A DNA stretch of 64,000 nt from Panax quinquefolius (Eukaryota; Streptophyta; Magnoliopsida; Apiales; Araliaceae). A model generated the notes under the pieces. It worked only from the letters and a program-made list of their open reading frames with translations. It made no database searches and was not told the DNA's origin. The DNA is taken from NCBI GenBank assembly GCA_020205615.1, contig CM035170.1:41665807-41729806 (forward strand), given 5' to 3'. The translations under genes were made by a program, and so were the position numbers. Below, in pieces: positions 12,609 through 23,345 of the stretch. Every line of letters starts with the position of its first letter. The stretch's first letter is position 1.

Positions 12609-13785
12609 GGTGCTCCTGTTTTATTCGTAAAGAAGAAAGATGGAAGTATGCGACTTTGCATTGATTATCGGGAGTTGAATCATGTCACCATAAAAAATAG
12701 GTACCCATTGTGTCACATTGATGACCTGTTTGACCAGTTGCAAGGCGCTAAATTCTTTTCAAAGATTGATCTTCGTTTAGGATATCATCAGTTAAAGATT
12801 AAAATTGATTACATTCTAAAGACTACTTTTAGAATTCGGTACGGGCATTATGAATTCGTAGTCATATGTTTTAGATTGACTAATGCTCATGTTGCCTTCA
12901 TAGATATAATGAACCGAGTATTCAAGGAATATTTGAATCATTTTGTGGTTGTCTTTATTGATGACATCCTAATATACTCTAAAAGTCGTGAAGATCATGA
13001 GCAACACTTGAGGCTGATACTCCAAAAGCTTTGTGAAAACAAGCTTTTTGTAAAGTTGAAGAAATGCGAGTTCTGGCTTGAGGAAGTAGCATTCCTTGGG
13101 CACGTGATATCAAATCACGGAATATATGTTGACCCAGCGGAGATTGAAGCAATTCAAAGCTGGGAGCAACCTAAGTCAGTAACCGAAGTACGTAGCTTTT
13201 TGGGCTTAGCTGGTTATTATCAGAGATTCGTGGAAGGATTTTCTCGAATCGCTACTCCATTAACTCAGCTAACTCGAAGAGATACAAAATTCGGTTGGAG
13301 CGAGGAATGTGAGAAGATTTTTCAAGAACTCAAGAGGAGACTCATTTCAGCACTTGTTCTGACAATACCATCTGGTTCAGAGGGAGTTGTCATCTACAGC
13401 GATGCTTCAGGCAGAGGGTTAGGATGTGTTCTCATGCAATATGAGAAAGTCATAGCCTATGCCTCACGACAACTAAAAGAATATGATAGGAATTATCCTA
13501 CTCATGATCTAGAGTTGGCAGCAGTCATTTTTACGCTGAAGATCTGGAGACATTACCTGTATGGGGAGAAAGTGGAGATCTATACGGATCATAAAAGCCT
13601 CAAATATTTCTTCACCTAAAAGGAACTCAATATGCGTCAACGACGTTGGCTTGAGCTATTGAAAAATTATGATCATACCATTCAATACCATCCTAGAAAA
13701 ACGAACGTATTAGCTAGGCGTATTGAGTAGAAGATCATATGCGGGTGCGAGTGCGATATTGTCAACATTATGAGCCATTATGATC
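12609..13785 (+). pseudogene. Gypsy reverse transcriptase-RNase H fragment
   Basis: A Del/Tekay-type pol piece. It begins inside RT at [12 protein letters not shown] and runs through the LCIDYRELN and [11 protein letters not shown] motifs, the active site FIDD (about 12953-12964), the FLGHVI and SFLGLAGYY region, then RNase H with YSDAS and [11 protein letters not shown]-to-T type change makes a stop at 13617-13619, where Gln is expected before KELNMRQRRWLELL. Homology continues in frame to 13733 and then into linker text shared with the minus-strand element near 22160-22213. The domain order is normal but gag, protease and integrase are missing. Truncated copia LTRs abut it on both sides. 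Dead fragment. Confidence 0.9.
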
Positions 13786-13787
13786 TT

Positions 13788-14821
13788 CTACTCAAATGTT
13801 CTTTTTATGATTAATGTTGAAATCTATATTATCTGAAAAGTCGTTAATCGCTAGGGAGGCTTATCCCTATTGTAGAATAAATATTATTTATTTAAATAAA
13901 TTAATAATGTAATTTATTTATTTAAATAAGATTAGAATTGTTCTAATTGATTTATTCACAACCGCTTTTATATGGAGAACCTAAAAGGTCACACCATAAA
14001 AGGAAGAATATTTATTTAAGAAGTAAATGGCATAATCATAATAATAAGTTAAGTGTATTTAATTTAATCTATGGTGATAGAATAAATTAAATAGTTTAAT
14101 ATTTTTATTTAATATTTTAGAAATATTAAAATAAATTAATAAGAGGAGTCTTATTATTATTATTACTATTACTATTATTTAATTCCTAAAGGAGTTTGAG
14201 AATTAATTATTAAAAGTACTCTCATATATTTCTAATAAGATTAGGATGCTAATTAATTAAAATAGATTAATTAATTATTCCTAATAAGATTGGGAGCCTA
14301 ATTAATTAAAAAAGTTTAATTAATTAAAAATAAAAACTTAATTCCTTAATTGTTAAGGAGGGTTGTCTACATCTATAAATAAGATGAGTCTTATTATGGG
14401 TGGTGGTTGTTGACGCTTTCACAACAGACGTAATTCCAAGAGTTGGGAGAGTACACATTTTTCTACGAGAGATAGAAAAACTAGGGTTTTGCCAAACACC
14501 CATCTTCTTGAATCTTTCTTCTTCCTTGGTGGATCACCTCAAGAGACCAAACACTTGGGTGGCTAACGTTGATTAAAGGAAGGAATCAAACCTGGTGGAT
14601 TCAAGTTGAACGCGAAAAAGATTTGGGGGTGAACTTATGCTTGAGGAAACTCGAATCTTCAAGGGTATAATTCTTTTCTCCATCTTTTCGTTTAATTAAT
14701 AAGTGTGCATAAAGGATAATCCGGGTGTACATATGGGTTGTAAAATTTTAAAACTCTATTTTATCATGTTTCTGCTTACTTTGTGCAATTTGATTATATC
14801 CATGAATCTACAAACCTAACA
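13788..14821 (+). mobile_element. Copia LTR, 3' portion
   Basis: Collinear with the last roughly 1 kb of the copia LTRs at 50890 and 58360, ending ATCTACAAACCTAACA. A primer site follows at once, so it is the end of a 5' LTR. The first roughly 850 bases are lost at the junction with the gypsy pol fragment, where 'tctactcaa' resembles the copia 'tttactcaa' and may be microhomology. Confidence 0.85.
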
Positions 14822-14822
14822 G

Positions 14823-14835
14823 TGGTATCAGAGCC
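14823..14835 (+). other. Copia primer-binding site
   Basis: TGGTATCAGAGCC, one base after the LTR end. It is complementary to the 3' end of plant initiator methionine tRNA and would prime minus-strand synthesis. Confidence 0.85.
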
Positions 14836-16074
14836 AAACATCTATGCAAGTTATTAATTGTTTAGATTCGATATGTGTTTAGAACAAAATTTTTGGGCAT
14901 AATTATTGGTATATAATCATGTTTTTAGGGAAAATCTACACAATTCAACTGAAAAATTATATTTTTTTTATTTTGATTTTTATTAAGATAAAAGGTTTAT
15001 TTTAATTAAAATTAAATTTAATGTTTTTTAGTAGTTCTAAATTAAAAAAATAAAGGAGTTTATTTTGATTTGGAATTGGATTAAAATCAAGTTGTTTATT
15101 TTAATTGAAATTGAATTCCACGTTTGTTTGAATAAAAGAGTTTATTCAAAAGTTTTATATTAACTTAGAATTTGATTCCATGTTTGTTTGAATAAAAGAG
15201 TTTATTCACATATGGAAATTGATTCCATGTTTCCTACAATAAAGGAGTTTATTCACATATGGAATATGATTCCTTGTTTCCTAAAATTAAAGGTGTTTAC
15301 TTTCAATAAGGAATTCAACATATTTTATTTTTCCAACAATTTTAAGTTAAAATAAAAGAGTTTATTTTGTACTTGAAATTGGATTTCTTGTTAATTAAAT
15401 TAAAGGAGTTTATTTTAATTTGGAATTTGATTAAAAATAAAGTAGTTTTTTATTCAAAATTGGACAAAATAAAATAAAGAAGCTTATTATGATTTTGATT
15501 AAAAAATAAAGAAGTTTATTTTGTTTCAAAATTGAATTTTATGCTAATTAAAATTTCCCATTAAATCGATATTAATTAATATATTCAATATTTATTATTC
15601 ATGAGATGAATGTTATTTATTGATGTATATATTGATATGTATGATAATAAATGGGTTTGGTTATGGATTATTGACCAATGTGATTGGATTTTATTTTAGT
15701 TGGATACATGAATGTATGAGTTTTATTAAATGTGGTTTGTGTACCTCATCTTCTCTAATTTTTTCTTAATGTAAATTATATCTCCCTCATATGTACTTCC
15801 CCTTGACTACTGATCTAGGTTTTTATTTATTTTAAATAGTTTTGTAATATGAATAATTATAATTAATTTTGAAGAATTGGAGATCAAGGAGCAAGGAACG
15901 CTGGAAGACCCGTTTGTAATGGAGCCCGAGATTTAAATGTAATAGTTATATTTAAATTTAATTCTTGCACCCTAGGTTTGACCTTTTGGTTCACTTGGTG
16001 GCTCTAGCGAACCAAACTAGAATAAAGTCCATAATCAATTCAGGTAAAATATAGTATTCTATATATATAGGCCA

Positions 16075-16411
16075 GATCAAGTTCGGACCCCCGGACCAGA
16101 CCAAAATCTGTACATTTTTTTTTTGCTTTTTTTTTTTTAAAACAACTAAAAAAAAAATGAAACTTGAATTTTTCCATAATACAGTGTTTTTGGTGTGATT
16201 TGGATACGTATAACAAAATTTATATGTACAGTCTGTGCAGACTGTACATACATTTTTTGGTATAGGTATCCAAATCATGCCCAAAATATTGTATTATAGA
16301 AAAATTACAGTTCCATAAAATATTAAGAATATTTTTTTAGTTGTTTAAAAAAAAAAATTAAATTAAATTAAAGGTCCGGATTTTCTCCCGTCCGGGAGTC
16401 CGGACCTGATC
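16075..16411. mobile_element. Fold-back MITE, about 340 bp
   Basis: Absent from the equivalent place in the sister leader near 54640. The ends are inverted: GATCAAGTTCGGAC at the left against the complement of GTCCGGACCTGATC at the right. Most of the element folds on itself around a perfect palindrome TGTACAGTCTGTGCAGACTGTACA at about 16230-16253. The flanking arms 'ggtgtgatttggatac' and 'gtatccaaatcatgcc' pair. No coding capacity. No clear TSD because both flanks are TA-rich. Confidence 0.7.
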
Positions 16412-16414
16412 AAA

Positions 16415-16415
<1 letters not shown>

Positions 16416-16491
<76 letters not shown>

Positions 16492-16499
16492 CGCGCACG
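16416..16499. repeat. Compound (TA)n(TG)n(CG)n tract
   Basis: About 84 bases of nearly pure alternating purine and pyrimidine, moving from TA through TG to CG. The MITE adjoins it on the left and copia leader resumes on the right. Confidence 0.9.
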
Positions 16500-16562
16500 C
16501 TAAATAAGATGAGACAAATTAATAAATAAAAAACCCTCAAATGTTTTATATTAAGTCCTAAG

Positions 16563-17745
16563 TGTGACGCCCCCAAAATAGGTATACACAACCCATTCTG
16601 AGTCGCCAAATACATGGTACATAATACAGATACAAACTTAAATATACAATTGTTGTGTAACATAAGCTGAGAGTTTTAACACGAATATTGTCTTCTAGAT
16701 AATATCAAAACTCAAATGGAGTCCTCATTACAATTATTATCACACTTTTTCGTAGAATAGTGAGGACTACTATAGCAACCATCTAGACCGTCACTCCATT
16801 CCCCGACTAGTCCTAGTTATATTCTCATTTCCTGAAGAGAACAATGAAAGCAATGGGTAAGTTCAACCAGCCCAATATAGAATATTATCACTAAGATAAT
16901 GTATAATAAATTATCTTTAGCCCTCAACAATGTTAAACTGATAGAATACAATAGACAACAAGTTTAACTGCAGCGGAACAAGCAATCCATTAGAAGAGTC
17001 AAGTAGAGCATGATATCTACTATCTCCTATGATTTAAAAATTTATCACCAATTTTATCGCTGAGATTCAGTTCAATAAATAAGTGAAATATGTTTGATAT
17101 TAACAACCAGATCATTCCCAAGAAAGAGGGGGCTTTTCGATAAGGATTTCTCCTTATTAGCGCGCAATTAGGTGACCAAACCCCTTTCCTTGACAGAACT
17201 TTCTTGACATTGTCAATAATGCAAATAATAATATGAATAACTTTGTCGTCTCGATTATTTATTTAATAATATAAAATATTGTGACAATAATTGAATCAAT
17301 AACGTGAAATACTATGCAGTAATTATTGTGTTAATAATTGAATAAAACTGAGTGACTTCTCACGTAAGCATTAATAATCAAAGATACTATACAATACTGT
17401 GTGTTGCTGTACAACTACGCGTATTACTGTACTTTTATCACCGGGTATTTCAACAGTTAACGGTAAAAAATTTGTCGTTATTTTTATAAAAAGTTATTTC
17501 TGTCGTTTTCTAACTCCGATAGTAATTCCGTTGTGGGGTCCACCAATGATTGTGTCGTCGTACGAATATTCCCTGATAAAATAAATATTTTCCCGACCAA
17601 ACGAATATTTTATGAAAACTTGCTTACTTTGCAAAATTTGTAAATAATACCCAAAATTATAACATTATATCAAATCTACACCATAATATTCAAAATGATA
17701 TTTAGAGAAAAATTAATCTTTATTCATGAAAGTTGGGGTCTTACA
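16563..17745 (-). mobile_element. Gypsy LTR (family C), 3' LTR of a minus-strand element
   Basis: On the minus strand it starts TGTAAGACCCCAACTTTC after a polypurine tract and ends ATTTTGGGGGCGTCACA. It is clearly related to the plus-strand LTR at 18281 at both ends but is only 1183 bp, so it lacks over 1 kb of the middle. Integrase-end coding sequence lies immediately upstream on the minus strand. It was inserted into the copia leader after 'cctaag'. Confidence 0.85.
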
Positions 17746-17775
17746 ACCTCCCCTTCTTATGAAATTTCGTCCTCA
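17746..17775 (-). other. Polypurine tract of minus-strand gypsy element
   Basis: The minus strand reads TTTTTGAGGACGAAATTTC, then ATAAGAAGGGGAGGT, directly before the LTR start. It overlaps the end of the integrase-end reading frame. Confidence 0.75.
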
Positions 17776-18275
17776 AAAATAACGTACGTACTTGGTATGT
17801 CGAAGAGGTGAGGATACCTTGATTTCATTTCAGATTCTAACCCCCAGATCATTTCCTCAACATTGTGATTTCTCCACAAAACTTTGACTTGAGGTATAAC
17901 CTTGGAGCGTAGAATATGTTCCTTCTTATCGAAGATTTTAACAGGTACCTCTTTATACGTTAAATCTTCCTCTATCTCGTCTGGTTCTAATTCAATAATG
18001 TGGTTCGGGTCTTCCACATATTTATGTAACATAGATATATTAAAAATGTTAAGAACATGAGACATACTAGGAGGTAAGGCGAGTCTATAGGACACAGTTC
18101 CTACTCGATCGAGGATTTCAAATGGGCCAATGAATCGAGGATTGAGCTTTTCTCTCTTTCCAAATCACGTAACTCCCTTCCATGAAGCAACACATAATAA
18201 CACATGATCCCCAACATTGAATTCTACGTCCCTTCGATGAAGATCATCATAACTCTTTTTTTGATCTTGTGAGGT
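17757..18275 (-). pseudogene. Gypsy integrase C-terminal / chromodomain-like end
   Basis: An open frame of 112 codons (18095-17757) has the order typical of the Del/Tekay pol end: VALPP-type start, VFHVSML-like segment (here NIFNISMLHKYV), DPNHIIELEP, a KEVPVKI stretch, then KVLWRNHNVEEMIWGLE and YPHLF. The last part is the short chromodomain-like tail of chromovirus integrases. Upstream, 18096-18275 carries more integrase text (KLSPRFIGPF-like region) with disruptions. The gene continues at 21312-22216 beyond an inserted LTR. Only the C-terminal end is open, so it is not functional. Confidence 0.85.
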
Positions 18276-19499
18276 TTTTATGTAAGACCCCAACTTATTA
18301 TTAATGAAATTTAATTTTCTCTATTTATTATTTTAAAATAGTAAGGGTTGATTTGATTAATGTGGATAGTTAGGGGTAAAATACGCAAATACTTCAAAAT
18401 AAGCAAGTGGTTATAAAATATTCATTGTTGTTAGGGAATATTCGTTTGGTCGTGGAATATTCGATCTTGTTCGGGGAATATTCGTATGCGACGGTAGCGA
18501 CCATGTGTGGGCCCCCATAACTGAAAGCGATTGGATGAAGAAAAACGACAAATATAAGTGGTTTAAAAATAATTCACGTAGTTGTTACTAATTAATCTTG
18601 TTAAAATACCCTTGGTTAAAACACAAGAAGCTACACCTGTATTGCACCAATTATTGATTCTTACGTAAGAAGGCATTACTCAATAATGGTTACGATAATT
18701 ACCGCTCAGATTTTATTGAGTTAATAATTCTTTGCGTTGATATTTTATATTCTTTGTTGTTTCAATAATTGTCATTACACGAAGATTTTTTATTATCGAA
18801 GCAATAATTCATATTATCTAGAACCGCTGGTTTATCGATATTGTGATTACAGAATATTATTTGTGAATAATTAATTATTGATTCATATGATGAGGAAAAT
18901 ATTGATTTTATGTTGATATAGATAGAGAAAAATTTTAATGTGACAATTGTTGAAAATTGAAATTTTATCTTTTTCTCGATAAAATAATTCATTTAAATAT
19001 ATTATTATATTTTAATAATATAATAATGGTGATATTTTTACAACGAATGTGGGATATATGAGTATACTGAGGAGGAAGAGTATTTTGTTGCAATAAATGT
19101 TTGAAACATGTTAAACATGTCGGTTGGACCCCATTTATTGACCGAAATTTGATTATAACCCAGAAAATCGCCTGCTTGTGGATTTGGTCAATTTCTATTT
19201 GGAATTTGGAAAACCTTTCTTCTGTAAAGTTGTAGAGAATTGAATTTCCTATAAAAACTCAAGATTCGAATTTTCTGATGAAAGGGCTATTTATTATGAA
19301 TTATTGAAGTTCTAAAACTCAAAATAATTGATTTTTGAAGTTTAAAATATTTAAAATTAGAAAAACGTTTTTTCATTATGGGTGTTACACATGTGGGTTG
19401 AATGAGCTGAATTCAGTTCTTGGAAGGTTAGGCGTAGGAAATTTTATTATAAATAATAATATTATATTAAATTTTACGCTTTGGTGTTCTAAAGCATTT

Positions 19500-19560
19500 T
19501 CTATAAATAGGTGCTTAGGTTAGAATTGAAAATCACACCGTAAACTGAAGTTTTCTCTCT
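19500..19560 (+). promoter_or_regulatory. Probable LTR core promoter
   Basis: CTATAAATAG at about 19500-19510, then TTTTCTCTCTCTATATT some 40 bases later, the usual TATA-to-start spacing of plant LTRs. The reverse copy in the degenerate LTR at about 24345-24360 shows the same motif. Position-based inference. Confidence 0.5.
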
Positions 19561-20551
19561 CTATATTATTGAGCGTATTCTTGTGAGTATTTTGAGTATA
19601 CTTTGAGTATTGTTAGACGGTGAAAGTTCCTTGACCTTATACCCGATATTCGGTAAAGTACTAATCTTTCGAGGTAAGGGATATTATTTTTTTTCGTAAT
19701 GATATTATTTCTTCAATATCATTATGTTGAAATATTGATCTGAAGTTTTATCAAATTTGGAACTTTTGGTGTCTGAGATTACTATTCACGATATCGGCCT
19801 TATTCACGATACTGATACTATTCATGAATACGTCACTATTCATCAAAAATAAAAAATTTCTTTTCGTCCAAAATATCTATTCGGATACTAGCTTTGATTG
19901 TATCCATGTTTTGATCATTCTTGAATTTTACACCAATATGATTATTTTTTAGGTATTTTGAACATGGATAAAACAAAGTACGAATCCTTAATCCTTAATC
20001 CTTGTCATTTTGTTTCACGGATTCGCTTTTAAAATATATTTTCATCATCCTCGGTCTTAAATGATGATATTATTGAATATCTTTGGCTTTGTAGGTGCAA
20101 AGATGAATGATTTCGAAGAATATCTTTGGTCGTAGTGCAAAGATGAGCAGTGTTTAGATGAACATGACTAATGATGAATATCTTTGGCTGTAGTGCAAAG
20201 ATGAATATTTTATTCGGATGTATATTGATTGATGTTACGAGGATAAAAGATGAGCGATGAACTTTTAAATTCATACATAGAAGATAGTAGTTTGCATTCC
20301 CTACTTAACTCTTCTAATGAATTATTATTTCATTGAATATTGATTTAAAATTTGTTGTCTATTGTATTCTATTAGATTTTCCCTGTTGAAGACTAACGGT
20401 AATTTGTTGTATATTATCTTAGTCATAATATATTCTTTACCGGCTAGTTGAGCTCACCCTTTTCCTTTTTGTTCCATTTTTCTTCTCGGGAGGCGAGAAT
20501 ATAACTTGAGTACGAGTGGGGTATGGAATGAAGGTTTTAGAAAGAATTGTT

Positions 20552-21306
20552 TAGTAGTCCTCACCATTTTTGTAAAATAATGTATCAATAAATGTGATGA
20601 GGATTTATTTGAGTATAGATATTGTCTAGAAGATAATATTTGTATTCAAACTCACAATTTCTTTGTTGTAATAATAAAGTTGTAGTTGTTTACGTACCAT
20701 GTATTGACAACTTAGAATAGGTGATGTATACCTATTTTGGGGCGTCACAGTTGGTATCAGAGCTTAGGGATATGATCTCTGGCAGAGATCGGGGAATAGA
20801 ACTAGGAGGGGAGAGACGAGTAAATCCTTCGCTAGTAGTCCTCACCATTTTTGTAAAATAATGTATCAATAAATGTGATGAGAATTTATTTGAGTATAGA
20901 TATTGTCTAGAAGATAATATTTGTATTCAAACTCACAGCTTCTTGTTGTAATAATAAAGTTGTAGTTGTTTCATACCATGTATTGACAACTTTCGAATAG
21001 GTGATGTATACCTATTTTGGGGGCGCCACAGTTGGTATCGAGCTTAGGATATGATCTCCAGCGGAGATCGGGAATAGAACTAGGAGGGAGAGACGAAAAT
21101 CCTTCGCTAGTAGTCCTCACCATTTTTGTAAAATAATGTATCAATAAATGTGATGAGAATTTATTTGAGTATAGATATTGTCTAGAAGATAATATTTGTA
21201 TTCAAACTCACAGTTTTACTGTTGTAATAATAAAGTTGTAGTTGTTTCTGTACAATGTATTGACAACTCAGAATAGGTGATGTATACCTATTTTGGGGGC
21301 GTCACA
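20552..21306 (+). repeat. LTR-tail / primer-site tandem repeat
   Basis: Three successive copies begin TAGTAGTCCTCACC at 20552, 20833 and 21108. The periods are 281 and 275 bases. Units 1 and 2 each hold about 198 bases of LTR tail, the LTR end and a primer site (TTGGTATCAGAGC at 20751; a one-base-shorter version at 21032). About 70 bases of leader ending CCTTCGC close each of them. Unit 3 is only the LTR tail. Confidence 0.9.
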
Positions 21307-21311
21307 TTTTA

Positions 21312-22216
21312 TATGTTGTCGGATCATTTTAATCTTTTTTATTGTCTTAATAGAGTCTTAATATATCTTCAAGAGTTTGAATAGTCCTCTCCGACTGCCC
21401 GTCCATCTGAGGATGATATGCCGAACTGAATTATAAATTCATGCCCATGGCTTTCTGTAAACTAACCAAAATCATGAAGTGAATCTTTGGTCACGATAAG
21501 AAACTATGGATACTGGCATACTATGCAATCTTACAATCTCATTTATGTATATACGAGCAAGACGTTCAAGTGAATAAGTTTCTCGTATAGGTAATAAATG
21601 AGCAGACTTGGTTAATCTATCAATAATGACCCAAATTGCATCTATGCCTTGAGAAACCATAGGAAGACCAGTAACGAAATACATGGTAATGTGCTCCCAC
21701 TTCCATTCTAGAATTTTAAGTGGTTGCGATGGACTTTTTGGCACTTGATGCTCCGCTTTGACTCGTTAACAAGTTAGACACCTTGAGATAAACTCCGCTA
21801 TCTCTCTCTTCATATTGTTCCACCAAAATGTATGTCGAAGATCACGATACATTTTGGTACTCCCAGGATGGATTGAAAACAATCTGTTTTGCGCCTCCAT
21901 CATAATTTTATACTTCAAATTAGAGTCGTTAGGAACACAAAGTATGGAGTTGACTCAAAGTATTCCTTCTTCATCGATTCTTACTTCTAGAATAACACCT
22001 TCTTACACTTTTTTCTTCATACGCATCAGCTCCAGATCAGTAGCTTGAGCAGCTTTAACTTTATCGATTAAAGTCGGTTCTACTCGTATATTTAACATCA
22101 TCATGTGCGTCCCTGGACTCTATAACTCTATCTCCAACCTTTGTAAGTCATACAAAATGGACCTTTACGTTAATAATATCGCTTTCGTACCCGTATATGA
22201 TCTTCTACTCAATGCA
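21312..22216 (-). pseudogene. Gypsy integrase core and RNase H-integrase linker
   Basis: Continues the minus-strand element split by the LTR at 18281. The open piece 21744-21472 carries the integrase core: KWEHIT, FVTGLP, DAIWVIIDRLTKSAHLLPI, then IVS-RDQRFTS. Where the family has Asp, the positions before FVTGLP and in SxRD both read Tyr, so two catalytic acidic residues appear lost. Upstream (21745-22216) is degraded zinc-finger and linker text ending in 'attgagtagaagatcatat', shared with 13723-13742. RT is absent; the sequence is cut at about 22216. Confidence 0.85.
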
Positions 22217-23345
22217 TATATGTTTGGCCAAAAGATAGAAAAATAATAAATTAATTTGTTATTTTCGTGAAAAGAATTAATAAATCTAGCTTGCTGGATT
22301 GAAAATCAGATGAATCCAGTTTCCTGGATTGGAAACCAGTATGTTGGATTGTAATTTAGTTGTTAGATTACAATATGGATTGCTGGATTGGTCATCTGGT
22401 TGTTGGATTGGTCTGTCTGGATAATCTAGGTTGTTGGATTGGTCTGTCTAGATAATCCAGGTTGCTGGATTAGTCGGTTTGAATAATCCATGTTGCTGGA
22501 TTATTATTTAACTTATTATATATGTTTAGCCAAAGGATAGAAAAATAATAAATTAATTTGGTATTTTCGTTAAAATAATTAATAAATCTAGCTTACTGAA
22601 TTGAAAATGAGATGAATCCAGTTTGTTGGATTGGAGTCCAGTATGCTGGATTGCAATTTAGTTGCTAGATTATAATCTTGTTTGTTGGATTGGTCGTCTG
22701 GTTGTTGGATTGGTCTGTCTGGATAATCCAGGTTTCTAGATTGGTCTATCTAGATAATCCAGGTTGCTGGATTGGTCTATTTGGATAATCCAGGTTGCTG
22801 GATTGGTCGGTTTGAATAATCCAGGCTGCTTGATTATTATTTGACTTATTAGATTTTAAGAAGAATTTATAAAATGAAGGAGTAAGTGTTAAGTCTTAAT
22901 GTATATGGTTTTATGACTGAAATACTATCAAAGAATAATAATATTATTAAGGATTTTGGGTGTTTGATAATGTGATTATATGTTAGATAAATTATTATAG
23001 AATAATGGTATAGTAAGTGAGATATGTGGTGCTAATTGATAGATCGGTCTTATTAATGATAGGTCTTACAAAATAAGTTAACTTAAATTGTGTAGTAGTA
23101 GGAATCAGGCAAGTTCCTTAACTCAAACTCGAGTTATTAATTTTAAAGCATGATTAGTGAATAATTATTGATAGTTATTCACATCTATAATAATTATTGT
23201 TATTCGCACATAGTGCAATAATGTCTTGTTCTATTATTGGAACTATTTACAATTCATGTCTCAGCTATTTGTTTTGGTTAGACTAATATTTGTTAAAGCA
23301 TGAAACGTTTTATTTATTATGAACTTATTTATTGTTGGAAGATCT
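22217..23345 (+). mobile_element. Family A gypsy LTR fragment, plus strand
   Basis: 22217-22860 carries CTGGATT-type minisatellite repeats in two tandem blocks about 302 bases apart (TATATGTTT at 22217 and 22519). The same text in reverse occurs at 32817-32994. 22860-23345 has LTR-middle text including 'gcaagttccttaactcaaactcgagtt', comparable to 4130-4155. Neither LTR end is present, and it changes near 23345 into minus-strand LTR text. Confidence 0.6.
22280..22850. repeat. Hairpin minisatellite in LTR A
   Basis: More than ten degenerate copies of an AATCCAGGTTGCTGGATT-type unit, spaced about 20-40 bases apart. Each has short inverted arms AATCCAG and CTGGATT around a 4-base loop. Reverse-strand copies lie at 32817-32925. 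Confidence 0.75.

Larger units (their letters stand above)
14836..16562 (+). mobile_element. Copia leader fragment with hairpin repeats
   Basis: Non-coding leader that matches the leaders of the two longer copia elements (compare 52783-54780 and the complement of 41000-42880). From about 14990 to 15560 it is built of degenerate copies of AATAAAGGAGTTTATTT. The blocks at 15590-15740 and 15880-16060 are closely shared with 54160-54640. A MITE and a TA/TG/CG tract interrupt it, and a minus-strand gypsy LTR cuts it at 16563 after 'attaagtcctaag'. No gag follows. Confidence 0.8.
18281..21306 (+). mobile_element. Family C gypsy LTR with tandemly repeated 3' end
   Basis: A full LTR, TGTAAGACCCCAAC to GGGGCGTCACA (18281-20749, 2469 bp), is followed by two extra modules that each contain primer site, short leader and the last roughly 200 bases of the LTR. 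The whole block is flanked by a perfect 5-bp duplication TTTTA (18276-18280 and 21307-21311), so it behaves as one insertion. It lies in opposite orientation inside the integrase of a related minus-strand element. No gag or pol remains. LTR landmarks include 'ctataaataggtgcttagg' near 19500, a TATA-like core, and a pyrimidine-rich start about 35 bases on. Confidence 0.9.

Noticed and set aside
14820..14840. tRNA gene
   Set aside because: The sequence is only the short primer-binding complement, and no cloverleaf is present. The same holds for the other primer sites.
16358..16663. 101-codon frame with His-Thr and Ile-Tyr repeats
   Set aside because: It is the translation of the TA/TG microsatellite and MITE end.
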